Part shown: one piece after another, positions 1 to 7,682 of the stretch
Position numbering within the stretch: the stretch's first letter is position 1
How the letters are laid out: every line of letters begins with the position of its first letter
Assembly (NCBI RefSeq): GCF_014145675.1
Contig: NZ_JACGZW010000002.1
Location: forward strand, 62,001 to 126,000
From: Amycolatopsis dendrobii
GTDB taxonomy: Bacteria; Actinomycetota; Actinomycetes; Mycobacteriales; Pseudonocardiaceae
DNA: 64,000 nucleotides
Direction: 5' to 3'
The notes under the pieces: generated by a model
Told to the model about the DNA's origin: nothing
Seen by the model: the letters and a program-made list of their open reading frames with translations, nothing else
The model's database searches: none
Program-made: the position numbers and the translations under genes

Positions 1-1496
1 TTGTCCGACAGGTACTCGCGCAGTTCTTCGGCGGTGACCTGCTGGCCCTCCTTCACCACGACGGCGACCAGCGGGCGTTCGTCCCATTTCTCGTCCGGGA
101 TGCCGACGACCGCCGCCTCGGCTACCGCCGGATGGCCCATCACCGCGTTCTCCAGGTCCACCGACGAGATCCACTCGCCGCCGGACTTGATCACGTCCTT
201 GGCGCGGTCGGTCAGGGTCAGGAAGCCGTCCGGGCTGATCTTGCCGACGTCACCGGTGCGCAGCCAGCCGTCGTGGAACTTCTCCGGGTCGATATCGGAC
301 CCGCCGTGGTAAGCACCCGCGATCCACGGACCGGAGACCTCCAGCTCGCCGACCGCCTCGTTGTCCCACGGCAGTTCCTCGCCGTTGTCGCCGATCAGCC
401 GGGCCGCTACGGACGCCGGGAACCGGCCCTGGGTGTAGCGGTAGGCCCAGCGCTCCTCGCCGGTCGCGCTGGCGGGCGGACGTGCGACGCTGCCCAGCGG
501 CGACGTCTCGGTCATGCCCCACGCGTGCAGGATCGGCACGTCGTAGCGCTCCTCGAAGGCGTGCATCAGCGACGGCGGCGCGGCCGACCCGCCGACGACC
601 ACCTCGCGCACGTGGCTGATGTCCTGCGGGTTCGCGTCCAGGTGCGCGAGCAGGCCCTGCCAGATCGTCGGCACCGCGGCGGCGAAGGTCGGCTTCTCCG
701 CGGCCAGCAGCGCGGCGATCGGGGCGGGCTGCAGGAACCGGTCCGGCATCAGCAGCGAGGCCCCGACCATCATCGCCGCGTACGGCAGGCCCCACGACAT
801 CGCGTGGAACATCGGCACGATCGCCAGAGCCAGGTCCTCCTGGGCGAGCCGCATGCTGTCGGTCATGCAGACCTGCATCGAGTGCAGCCAGATCGACCGG
901 TGCGAGTAGACGACGCCCTTCGGGTCGCCCGTGGTGCCGGAGGTGTAACACATCGCGGCCGCGGCCCGCTCGTCGATCTCCGGCCAGTCGAACTCGTCGG
1001 ACTGGCCGGCCAGCAGCACGTCGTAGGAGTGCACGGTGACGCCCTCGGGCGCGGTCAGCGCGGACGCGTCGCCGTTGGCCACGACGACGTGCTTGACCGT
1101 CTTCATCCCCGGCAGGTTGCTCGCCAGCAGCGGCACGAGCGTCCCGTCGACGATGATGACGTGGTCCTCCGCGTGGTTCGCCACGAAGACCAGCTGCTCC
1201 GGGAACAGCCGGATGTTCAGCGTGTGCAGCACCGCGCCCATGGCGGGCACCGCGAGGTAGGCGGCGAGGTGCTCGGCGTTGTTCCACATGAACGTGCCGA
1301 CCCGCTGGTCGCCGGTGACGCCGAGACCGCGCAGCGCGTTCGCGAGCCGGGCGGCGTGCTTGCCGAGCTCCGCGTAGGTCTCCCGGCGGGCTTCTGAACC
1401 GGTCCAGGTGACGACTTCGCTCTTCGCGTGCACCTTCGTGCCGTGGCGCAGCAGCTTCGCGAGCGACAGCTGTCCGTCCTGCATCGTGCTCAACAT
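1..1496 (-). CDS. Long-chain fatty-acid--CoA ligase (partial, C-terminus off window)
   Basis: This is an ANL-superfamily adenylating enzyme that activates a carboxylic acid as acyl-AMP and then acyl-CoA. The translation shows the P-loop YTSGTTGDPKG, the MTET-type adenine motif (AWGMTETSPLGS) and the GWLRTGDVG hinge followed by DRAKDVIKSGGEWIS. The ATG at 1496 is preceded by GGGAG at good spacing; an in-frame ATG at 1484 is the alternative. The gene runs off the left edge inside the C-terminal lid domain, so the catalytic lysine near the C-terminus is not seen. The overall pattern is that of medium/long-chain ligases (FadD type); the chain-length preference cannot be read from sequence. Confidence 0.93.
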   Translation of the reverse strand, partial: MLSTMQDGQLSLAKLLRHGTKVHAKSEVVTWTGSEARRETYAELGKHAARLANALRGLGVTGDQRVGTFMWNNAEHLAAYLAVPAMGAVLHTLNIRLFPEQLVFVANHAEDHVIIVDGTLVPLLASNLPGMKTVKHVVVANGDASALTAPEGVTVHSYDVLLAGQSDEFDWPEIDERAAAAMCYTSGTTGDPKGVVYSHRSIWLHSMQVCMTDSMRLAQEDLALAIVPMFHAMSWGLPYAAMMVGASLLMPDRFLQPAPIAALLAAEKPTFAAAVPTIWQGLLAHLDANPQDISHVREVVVGGSAAPPSLMHAFEERYDVPILHAWGMTETSPLGSVARPPASATGEERWAYRYTQGRFPASVAARLIGDNGEELPWDNEAVGELEVSGPWIAGAYHGGSDIDPEKFHDGWLRTGDVGKISPDGFLTLTDRAKDVIKSGGEWISSVDLENAVMGHPAVAEAAVVGIPDEKWDERPLVAVVVKEGQQVTAEELREYLSD

Positions 1497-1957
1497 GGGT
1501 GACTCCCGTGGTGCTCGTTCGCCGGTGAACTGGGGTGCGCCCGACTCTAATGCGGATCCGCCGGATCGGGCACGAACAAGTTCGGTCACGGCTTGTCGGC
1601 CCTCTCCCGCCATCGGGTGGCGGCCCCGCGCTTTCATGATCCACTTCTGTCGCGATTCCTGTTGCGGGACAAGAAAATGCGTTGTGTTAACTGCGTCGAA
1701 ATACACTCCCGTTCGGGTGAGGTAATGGGGGCGGAAATGAGCCCTTCGAGGCCGTTTTCACAGGTCGCGAGGGGTCCCCTCGCGCAGGTCCGCCGCGCCC
1801 GTCGACGGGTGATAAGTGCGTGTCGGTTGCGCGTACCGCGGGCACGTGGCGTTTACTGGGGCCGTGGTAAGTGACGGCTGGCCAGCGCTTGCAGCTGCAA
1901 GCATCGGCTGAGACCGTCGGCCGCGAAAGCGGAGACCTGAGAGGAAAGGACATTACG
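1497..1957. other. 461-bp intergenic region with a perfect hairpin and candidate mihF promoter
   Basis: No convincing gene lies here. It holds the divergent start regions of the acyl-CoA ligase and mihF. A perfect 9-bp stem around one base (CGCGAGGGG-T-CCCCTCGCG) lies at 1766-1784. A weak promoter-like pair TTGCGC (1827-1832) / TTTACT (1852-1857) with a 19-bp spacer would leave a leader of about 100 nt before mihF. The promoter assignment is tentative. Confidence 0.4.
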
Positions 1958-2269
1958 TTGGCTCTGCCCACGTTGACTCCGGAGCAGCGCGCCGAGGCCC
2001 TCGCCAAGGCGGCAGAGGCTCGTAAGGCGCGCTCGGAGCTGCTCGCTTCGATCAAGTCCGGCAAGGAGAGCATCGAGTCGGTGCTCAAGCAGGCCAAGGA
2101 GAACAAGACCATCGGCAAGACGAAGGTCACGCAGCTCCTCAAGGCGGTGCCCGGCCTCGGTGCGGTCAAGGTCGCCGCGCTGCTCGAGCAGGCGGGGATC
2201 GACCCCGACCGCCGGGCCGCGGGCCTGGGCGAACGGCAGCGCGAAGCGCTGATCGACGCGCTCAAGTAA
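1958..2269 (+). CDS. mihF: Actinobacterial integration host factor (mIHF)
   Basis: A small basic nucleoid-associated protein of 103 residues, the usual length of mIHF, which binds and bends DNA. The helical N-terminus (LTPEQRAEALAKAAEARKARSE), the TIGKTKVTQLLKAVPGLG segment and the helix-two-turn-helix end (GLGERQREAL) are typical. I chose the TTG at 1958 because AGGAAAGGA lies 7 nt upstream and the protein then starts with the conserved (M)ALPTLT. In other actinobacteria mihF normally sits beside gmk in the pyrimidine region; here its neighbours are isochorismate synthase and an acyl-CoA ligase, so this may be a paralogue. Confidence 0.9.
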   Translation: MALPTLTPEQRAEALAKAAEARKARSELLASIKSGKESIESVLKQAKENKTIGKTKVTQLLKAVPGLGAVKVAALLEQAGIDPDRRAAGLGERQREALIDALK

Positions 2270-2360
2270 CGCTGATCCGGCGGCCGCGGGGAAGGTGCGC
2301 GGTGTGTTGCACCGGCGACACTTTCCCCGCGGCGCTCCCGGATCCTGAGACGCTGGTGAA

Positions 2361-3527
2361 GTGACGACCAGTACCGCGCCGGCGACCCCGGCGCAGACCA
2401 CCGTCCGCTACCAGCGTGGCGACTTCTTGTTCGCGACCGCCCGGCGCGCCCTGCTCGCCCGCGGTGCGCTCGGAACCGTCACCGACGCCGACCCACGCCG
2501 CCTCGCCCGCTCGGCAGCCGCCGAGCTGGACCGTTCCGGCGTGCCGCTCGCCGTCGGCGTGCTGCCGTTCGACACCGGACCCGGCGCTGCCTCGCCGGGG
2601 CACCTCGTGCTGCCCCGGACGGTGCATCGCGCCCAGGCCGACGCCGAGACCCCGGCCGTGCCGCCCGCCGCCGACCTGCCCGCTCCGGCGGCCACCCGGC
2701 GGCTTCCCTCCGCCGAAGGCCACCGCGAGAACGTGCGGGCGGCCGTCGCCGCTCTGCGCGACCGTGACCTGCGCAAAGCCGTCCTGGCCCGCGCGCTGGA
2801 GCTGGAATTCGACGCGCCGATCCCGGTCGAGGGGATCGTGCGCAACCTCGCGCGCGGTAACCCGCGCCATTTCACTTACGCCGCCGAACTGCCGGGCGGC
2901 CGCACCCTCGTCGGGGCCACCCCTGAGCTGCTGCTTTCCCGCACGGGCGACTCCGTGTTCACGACCCCGCACGCCGGGTCGATGCCGCGTTCGGCCGATC
3001 CGGAGACCGACCGGGCCAACGGCGAAGCCCTCCTGGCGTCCGCGAAGGACCGGGAAGAGCACGACCTGGTGATCGACTACGTCGTCGAGTCGCTGCGGCC
3101 GTTCTGCCGCAAGCTCGACGTCCCGGCCGGTCCTGAGCTGGTCTCCACGCCCGCCATCTGGCATCTGCGGACGTCCATCACCGGTGAGCTGACGGACCGT
3201 TCGGTGACCGCACTCGACCTCGCCGCCGCGATGCATCCGACGCCGGCGGTCTGCGGCACCCCGACTGTCGCCGCGCGCGACCTGGTCAAGGAACTGGAGC
3301 CGTTCGACCGCGGGTACTACGCGGGCGCGGTCGGCTGGGTCGACGCGGCGGGAGACGGCGAATGGGCCGTCGCGATCCGGTGCGCCGAGGTGGCTGAGAC
3401 GTCGATGCGGCTCTTCGCGGGCGGCGGCATCGTGCCCGCGTCGGATCCGGACACCGAGTACCAGGAGACGATCGCGAAGTTCCGCACGCTGCTCGGCGCG
3501 ATGGGGCTGGACGACAGCGCGTCGTGA
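2361..3527 (+). CDS. dhbC: Isochorismate synthase
   Basis: Converts chorismate to isochorismate, the entry step to 2,3-dihydroxybenzoate/salicylate siderophores or menaquinone. The chorismate-binding fold is clear: lysine in LRKAVLARALE (about residue 139), GATPELLLSR (185-194), GSMPRSAD (206-213), the Mg-binding KDREEHDLVIDYV stretch, AMHPTPAVCGTP and the C-terminal GGGIVPASDPDTEYQET. 388 residues is normal for DhbC/EntC. The start is GTG at 2361 with only a weak purine-rich upstream stretch. It converges on the phosphopantetheinyl transferase gene with a 3-bp gap. No dhbA, dhbB or dhbE is visible here, so the gene cannot be tied to a named siderophore; MenF is an alternative. Confidence 0.92.
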   Translation: MTTSTAPATPAQTTVRYQRGDFLFATARRALLARGALGTVTDADPRRLARSAAAELDRSGVPLAVGVLPFDTGPGAASPGHLVLPRTVHRAQADAETPAVPPAADLPAPAATRRLPSAEGHRENVRAAVAALRDRDLRKAVLARALELEFDAPIPVEGIVRNLARGNPRHFTYAAELPGGRTLVGATPELLLSRTGDSVFTTPHAGSMPRSADPETDRANGEALLASAKDREEHDLVIDYVVESLRPFCRKLDVPAGPELVSTPAIWHLRTSITGELTDRSVTALDLAAAMHPTPAVCGTPTVAARDLVKELEPFDRGYYAGAVGWVDAAGDGEWAVAIRCAEVAETSMRLFAGGGIVPASDPDTEYQETIAKFRTLLGAMGLDDSAS

Positions 3528-3530
3528 GGT

Positions 3531-4220
3531 TTACGGCAGCCAGTGCTCCTCGGTGACGCTCAGGCTGTCCGAGGTCAACGCCGCGACCGCCGCCCGGTGC
3601 CCGTCGGCCGCCTTGAGGTCGGCGAGCCGGGTCCGCGCCGGGTCCAGCGCCTCGTCACCGGACGCGACCAGCTCGGCCGGGGCGTCGTAGCGGGAGAACG
3701 TGATGCTCTGCAGCGGGATCTTCAGGCCCTTGCCGGTGGCCTTCATCACCGCTTCCTTGCGCGTCCAGTAGATGAAGAAGGCCGCCGAACGCTCCTCGTC
3801 CGACAGGCCCGCGACGGCTTCCCGTTCGGCCGGGCTCAGCGCGTACTCGACGAGCGAGGCGTCCGCCTTGCGGCTGGCGGTCTCGACGTCGAGGCCTACT
3901 GGCACGCCGTCAGCGACCGCGAGGCCGATCAGATCGCCCGAATGCGAGATCGACAGCACGAGGTCCGAGCCCGGCACGCGCGGACGGCCGTGCGGTTTGC
4001 CGCAGTCGTCGCAGGTCGCGTCGAAGCGCACGGACTCCGCCGCGTCCCCGAGCCGTTCCGCGACGAGGGTCTTCGCGAGCACCCGGCCGGTCAGGAAGCG
4101 GCGCTGGTCGATTTCGAGCCGGTACGCGTCGTAGCGGCCGCGCTCCAGGTCGTCCAGCAGTTTCAGGTAGCGGTCCTCCGCAGGCAGCGGTTCGGACCAG
4201 CGCACCACGATTTCGGTCAC
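3531..4220 (-). CDS. 4'-phosphopantetheinyl transferase (Sfp type)
   Basis: Transfers the phosphopantetheine arm of CoA to carrier proteins of NRPS, PKS or fatty-acid systems. The diagnostic pieces are LVLSISHSGDLIGLAVA, VGLDVE (Mg-binding Asp/Glu) and the FIYWTRKEAVMKATGKGL helix (WxxKEA...K). Two starts compete: ATG at 4226, which sits only about 2 nt from GGAGG, and GTG at 4220, which is 8 nt from it. I chose the GTG on spacing. About 229 residues is normal for the family. It lies tail to tail with isochorismate synthase, a frequent pairing in catechol siderophore loci, but the carrier-protein partner is not in the window. Confidence 0.9.
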   Translation of the reverse strand: MTEIVVRWSEPLPAEDRYLKLLDDLERGRYDAYRLEIDQRRFLTGRVLAKTLVAERLGDAAESVRFDATCDDCGKPHGRPRVPGSDLVLSISHSGDLIGLAVADGVPVGLDVETASRKADASLVEYALSPAEREAVAGLSDEERSAAFFIYWTRKEAVMKATGKGLKIPLQSITFSRYDAPAELVASGDEALDPARTRLADLKAADGHRAAVAALTSDSLSVTEEHWLP

Positions 4221-4294
4221 CGGCATACCCTCCCTCGTCCGCCTCCGATCTTGCCGGGGTGCGCCGCGGTTTGTCATGCCCCTATCCGCGAACG

Positions 4295-4333
4295 CGGCGA
4301 AGGCCCCCTCGGAGTCCGAGAGGGCCTTCGCGG
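4295..4333 (-). terminator. Strong hairpin terminator
   Basis: A stem of about 15 bp (left arm 4298-4312, right arm 4316-4330, loop AGT, one mismatch) lies just past the stop of the small gene at 4349 and upstream of the phosphopantetheinyl transferase. There is no long U tract, as is usual for actinobacterial terminators. Confidence 0.75.
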
Positions 4334-4348
4334 CGTGGATGACGAGTG

Positions 4349-4669
4349 CTACTTGTTGTTGCGCATTGCGATGGGGACCCCGGCTAGGTCCTCCTCATTG
4401 CAAAGCAGCTTCACATCGTAGTAGGGCGAACCCTGTCGCTCGTCGTAGTCTAGGTGGATCGCGAGGACGTCGAGCGGTTCTCCCAGCCACTCCTGCGCTT
4501 GGCGCAGCCATACTGCACAGCGCTCGAGCGCGCTGGGCAGGTCGTCGTCACGAAACTCGACTGGTCGATACGGCACGTCCTGGACCTGATCGCGCGGGTT
4601 TGAAGGTGCGGGCAGGCCAGGAGAGAGACCCGAGTCGTCCAGTTCGAGTTGGATCGTTTGCTCAGTCAC
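4349..4669 (-). CDS. Hypothetical acidic 106-residue protein, lower GC
   Basis: Not recognised. The product is acidic and proline-containing at the N-terminus, with a helical middle (SALERCAVWLRQAQEWL), a beta-like LDVLAIHLDYDE and a C-terminal NNK. My hand count gives 197 of 321 bases G or C (61 %), clearly below its neighbours. The start is uncertain: I chose the GTG at 4669, but upstream in-frame codons run to 4789 and no clear ribosome site was found. It is followed by a strong terminator and preceded by the TetR gene in the same direction. The composition suggests a transferred or orphan gene. Confidence 0.55.
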   Translation of the reverse strand: MTEQTIQLELDDSGLSPGLPAPSNPRDQVQDVPYRPVEFRDDDLPSALERCAVWLRQAQEWLGEPLDVLAIHLDYDERQGSPYYDVKLLCNEEDLAGVPIAMRNNK

Positions 4670-4715
4670 CCTTCGAGCGTCCCCCACGTTCGCCGTCTGA
4701 GCAAGGCGTATGGCG

Positions 4716-5363
4716 CTAAAAGCCCTCTTGGACAGGCAAGTCCCACACCTGGGCGACCACTTCGAGGCATTGCCGGAGGTCGTGCGCACGCATCGCGACC
4801 GGATGTCCGAGGGCCCGCAATGCCAGCTCCGCGTAGTGCGTGGCCAGGTCTTCGAGCTTGAGCGGGCCCTTCGGCGAATACCACCTGGCCACGCCGCTGC
4901 ACATTTCCAGCAATGCGAGCCGCGTCACGGCCGGTTGTGCGGTGTGGAACACGTTCGCCGCGGTGCCGTCCTCGATCGCCTTCGCCCAGAACTGCTCGTA
5001 TTCGTCCCGCAGCGCGACGACCCGGGCACGCGCCGGAGCCGAAAGCGCGTCGACTTCGTTGTCCACCACCCGGGTTTCGCCCGGCTGGGCGGCATGCGCG
5101 AGGACGTGCAGCGCGACCAGCGTGCGCATCCGGACCACCGGATCGTCGCTGCCCGCGGTGGCCTTCGCCACCGCGTCGATCAGCCGGTGCAGCGAGGTCG
5201 TCATGATCTCGACAAGAAGATCTTCCTTGGTGCCCATGTAGTGGTAGAGCGTCGCCGAAGAAAGTTCGGCTTCCTGGGCCAGATCCCGAATGCCTGTGCC
5301 GTGGAAACCCTTGGTGGCGAACAGTTTCACGGCCGCGGCCCGGACGCGTTCGGCGCTGCTCAT
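4716..5363 (-). CDS. TetR-family transcriptional regulator
   Basis: 215 residues with a classical N-terminal TetR helix-turn-helix (AAAVKLFATKGFHGTGIRDLAQEAELSSATLYHYMGTKEDLLVEIM, shown here only as landmarks at about residues 8-50). The C-terminal ligand domain is of the type found in fatty-acid and acyl-CoA regulators. Its ATG overlaps the TGA of the acyl-CoA ligase (ATGA), so it is the last gene of the 7635-to-4716 operon and is probably translationally coupled. The likely operator is the repeated CGAT tract at 7651-7670 at the head of the operon; this link is inferred. Confidence 0.9.
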   Translation of the reverse strand: MSSAERVRAAAVKLFATKGFHGTGIRDLAQEAELSSATLYHYMGTKEDLLVEIMTTSLHRLIDAVAKATAGSDDPVVRMRTLVALHVLAHAAQPGETRVVDNEVDALSAPARARVVALRDEYEQFWAKAIEDGTAANVFHTAQPAVTRLALLEMCSGVARWYSPKGPLKLEDLATHYAELALRALGHPVAMRAHDLRQCLEVVAQVWDLPVQEGF

Positions 5364-6895
5364 CGCCACTCCCCGGTGCTCCGGTCCCAGGAACCGGCTC
5401 GGAGGTCCGCGACCTTCCTCAGCTCGCCCTTCGCGACGCGTTCGGACGGCGTGCGCGGCAGGTCGTCCGCGAACGTCCAGAACCTCGGCACCTTGAAGTA
5501 CGCCAGTTGCTGTGCGCAGAACTCCGCCAGCTCCTCGGGCGACGGCCGGTTCTCGCCGCACACGACGTACGCCTTCACTTCCTCGCCGCGCAGCTCGTCC
5601 GGCACCGCGAGGACGGCCGCGAGCTGCACTTTCGGATGCTGCAGCAGCGCGCGCTCGACCTCGTCGGCGGAGATGTTCTCGCCGCTGCGCCGGATCATGT
5701 CCTTGGTGCGGCCGAGGTAGTAGACCCGGCCCTCGTCGTCCATCCGGGCGAGGTCGCCGGTGTGGAACCAGCCGCCCGCGAAGGCGCGCGCGGTCGCTTC
5801 GGCATCCTCGTGGTAGCCGTGCATCAACCCGATGCCACGGATCAGCAGTTCGCCGGTTTCCCCGCGAGGCAACGGTTTCCCGTCCTCGCCGGCGATCATC
5901 GCCTCGCGGTCGCGGCTCGGCCGTCCGATGCAGCCGGTGCCCACCGCGGCATCGTGATCGGACTCGGAAACCCGGATGTCCCCGCCGGTCTCGGTCATCC
6001 CGAACGCCTCGTACCACGGCACGCCCCAGCGTTCTTCCAGCTGAGCGTGCAGGTCCGGCGGGATCGCCGACGCGCTGATCGCGCGGACGCGGTGGTTCCG
6101 GTCGTCTGGATGCGGAGGCTGGCGCAGCAGCAGCGTCGGCATCAGGCCGAGGCAGTAGAACCAGGTGACCTCGTGCTCGCGGACCTTCGCCCAGAAAGTG
6201 GACGGGTGGAAGCGGTCCAGTACGACGAGCGTCGCTCCGGCGGCCAGCGCGAGTGCGACGTTCCACTGTGGATCAATGTAGTGGAACGGTTGCGCGGTAA
6301 GCAGAACGTCGTCTTCGCTGACGGCGGGGAAGTCGGTGGCTAGTCCGATCGCGAGCGTGGTCCAGTAACGATGCGGCAGCACGCAGCCCTTCGGCGCGCC
6401 GGTGGTGCCCGAGGTGTACTGGATGTTGACCGGCTGTTCGGCGACCACCGATTCCGGTTCGCAGCGTGTTTCCGACTTCAGCGCGTCCGGCGTGAGGACG
6501 CGTTCCACGGCCGTTTCCGGCGCGATTTTCTCCAGCAGTTCCACGAACTCTTCGGCGGCTACCGCCAGGCGTGCGCCGGAGTGGCGCAGGACGTGTGCGC
6601 CGTCGAATTCGCGGTAGTTGATGTTCACCGGAACCAGAACGGCGCCGAGTTTGGCGAGCGCGAGCCACATGAGCGGGAATTCCGGCTCGTTGCGGAGCAT
6701 CACCGCGACCCGGTCGCCTGCCTGAATGCCTTGGTCCTGGAGCGCTTTCGCCAGGCGTCCGCTGCGGTCGTCGACCTCGGCGAAGGTGAACCGGGCGCCG
6801 GTGCTGTCGAAGATCCACGCGGTGCGCTCCGGCCAGAGCTGCGCGGCGCGCGTGACCAGGGCGACCAGCGTGTCGACGTTCTGCAGCGGAGTCAC
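5360..6895 (-). CDS. Acyl/aryl-CoA ligase (CaiC/FadD-like AMP-forming)
   Basis: 511 residues, full length for the ANL family. It shows YTSGTTGAPKG, YEAFGMTETGG, GWFHTGDLARMDDEG, YLGRTKDMIRRSGENIS and the C-terminal PRTPSERVAKGELR containing the expected catalytic lysine. The start is GTG at 6895, overlapping the enoyl-CoA hydratase TGA by 4 bp. It sits between a crotonase and a TetR gene, so it should activate an acid whose CoA ester is then hydrated. The nearest look is crotonobetaine/carnitine-CoA ligase, but the substrate is not determined. Confidence 0.9.
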   Translation of the reverse strand: MTPLQNVDTLVALVTRAAQLWPERTAWIFDSTGARFTFAEVDDRSGRLAKALQDQGIQAGDRVAVMLRNEPEFPLMWLALAKLGAVLVPVNINYREFDGAHVLRHSGARLAVAAEEFVELLEKIAPETAVERVLTPDALKSETRCEPESVVAEQPVNIQYTSGTTGAPKGCVLPHRYWTTLAIGLATDFPAVSEDDVLLTAQPFHYIDPQWNVALALAAGATLVVLDRFHPSTFWAKVREHEVTWFYCLGLMPTLLLRQPPHPDDRNHRVRAISASAIPPDLHAQLEERWGVPWYEAFGMTETGGDIRVSESDHDAAVGTGCIGRPSRDREAMIAGEDGKPLPRGETGELLIRGIGLMHGYHEDAEATARAFAGGWFHTGDLARMDDEGRVYYLGRTKDMIRRSGENISADEVERALLQHPKVQLAAVLAVPDELRGEEVKAYVVCGENRPSPEELAEFCAQQLAYFKVPRFWTFADDLPRTPSERVAKGELRKVADLRAGSWDRSTGEWR

Positions 6896-7635
6896 GCCCG
6901 GCTCCGGAACGCTTCGGTCGACTCGCGGACGGCGGCCGAGTGCTCGGTGATCAGGGCATGGGTGACCTCGAGTTCCAGCGCTGAATCGAAGGCGTGGTCG
7001 ATCCCGGCGTCCAGCGCCCGCTTCGCCATCGCGGCGGCCTCCGGCGGGTGGTGGGCGATCTTCTCGGCCCAGCCGAGCGCGAGGGGCATCAGCTCGTCCG
7101 CTGGCACGGCGGCGTTGACCAGGCCGAGGTCGTGCGCGCGGCGGCCGTCGAACCGGTCGCCGAGCAGCAGCAGTTCCTTCGCCTTGACCGGTCCGACCAG
7201 CAGCGGGAGCAGTCTCGAGGCGGCACCGGTGACGCTCAGCCCCAGCGACACCTCGGGGAAAGCGAACACCGCGTCCTCGGCGGCCAGGATCAGGTCGCAG
7301 CCCAGCGCGAACTCCGCGCCCGCGCCGATCGCGTACCCGTGGACGGCGGCGATCACCGGCTGACGCAGCGCGCGCAGCCGGCGCGTGACGTCCTGGAGCC
7401 GCTCCAGCCTCGCCCGGGAGTCACCCTCGGGGGTGGGTTCCTTCAGGTCGTGCCCGGCACAGAAGGCGCGGCCGTTGCCCGTGAGCAGGACGACGCGGGC
7501 GGCGCTGTGCGCGACCTCCTCCAGTGCGGTGAGGAAGTCGTCCACCAGCACGGGCGCGACGGCGTTGAGCCGCTCGGGCCGATTCAGCCGGATCTGCGCG
7601 ATGCCGCCCTCGACGGCCAGGTCAACGGTGCTCAT
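6892..7635 (-). CDS. Enoyl-CoA hydratase/isomerase (crotonase family)
   Basis: 247 residues. The crotonase oxyanion-hole region is present: GRAFCAGHDL (about 53-62) and HGYAIGAGAEFALGCDLILA (about 99-118), with FAFPEVSLGLSVTGAASRL following. One of the usual catalytic glutamates may be replaced, so isomerase or another crotonase activity is possible. It is the first gene of the operon. Seven bases before the ATG lies TAGGCT (7643-7648), consistent with a leaderless transcript. Confidence 0.9.
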   Translation of the reverse strand: MSTVDLAVEGGIAQIRLNRPERLNAVAPVLVDDFLTALEEVAHSAARVVLLTGNGRAFCAGHDLKEPTPEGDSRARLERLQDVTRRLRALRQPVIAAVHGYAIGAGAEFALGCDLILAAEDAVFAFPEVSLGLSVTGAASRLLPLLVGPVKAKELLLLGDRFDGRRAHDLGLVNAAVPADELMPLALGWAEKIAHHPPEAAAMAKRALDAGIDHAFDSALELEVTHALITEHSAAVRESTEAFRSRA

Positions 7636-7682
7636 GGAGGGGAGCCTAGACGTTCGATCGATCGATCGATAGTGTCGGAGGC
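7636..7682. promoter_or_regulatory. Divergent leaderless promoters around a CGAT-repeat operator
   Basis: The 47-bp gap between divergent genes contains TAGGCT 7 nt before the crotonase ATG (minus strand) and TAGTGT (7670-7675) 7 nt before the amidohydrolase ATG (plus strand). Both match the actinobacterial TANNNT leaderless -10 element. Between them (7654-7670) is a self-complementary run of TCGA/CGAT repeats. It would cover both promoter spacers and is a natural target for the TetR encoded at the operon end. Confidence 0.6.

Noticed and set aside
132..1397. Long plus-strand open frame opposite the acyl-CoA ligase
   Set aside because: It is a high-GC shadow: arginine/valine/histidine-rich, no ribosome site, no family motifs, while the minus strand carries clear ANL motifs.
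4226..4226. ATG 4226 as start of the phosphopantetheinyl transferase
   Set aside because: Only about 2 nt separate it from GGAGG; the in-frame GTG at 4220 has the proper 8-nt spacing.
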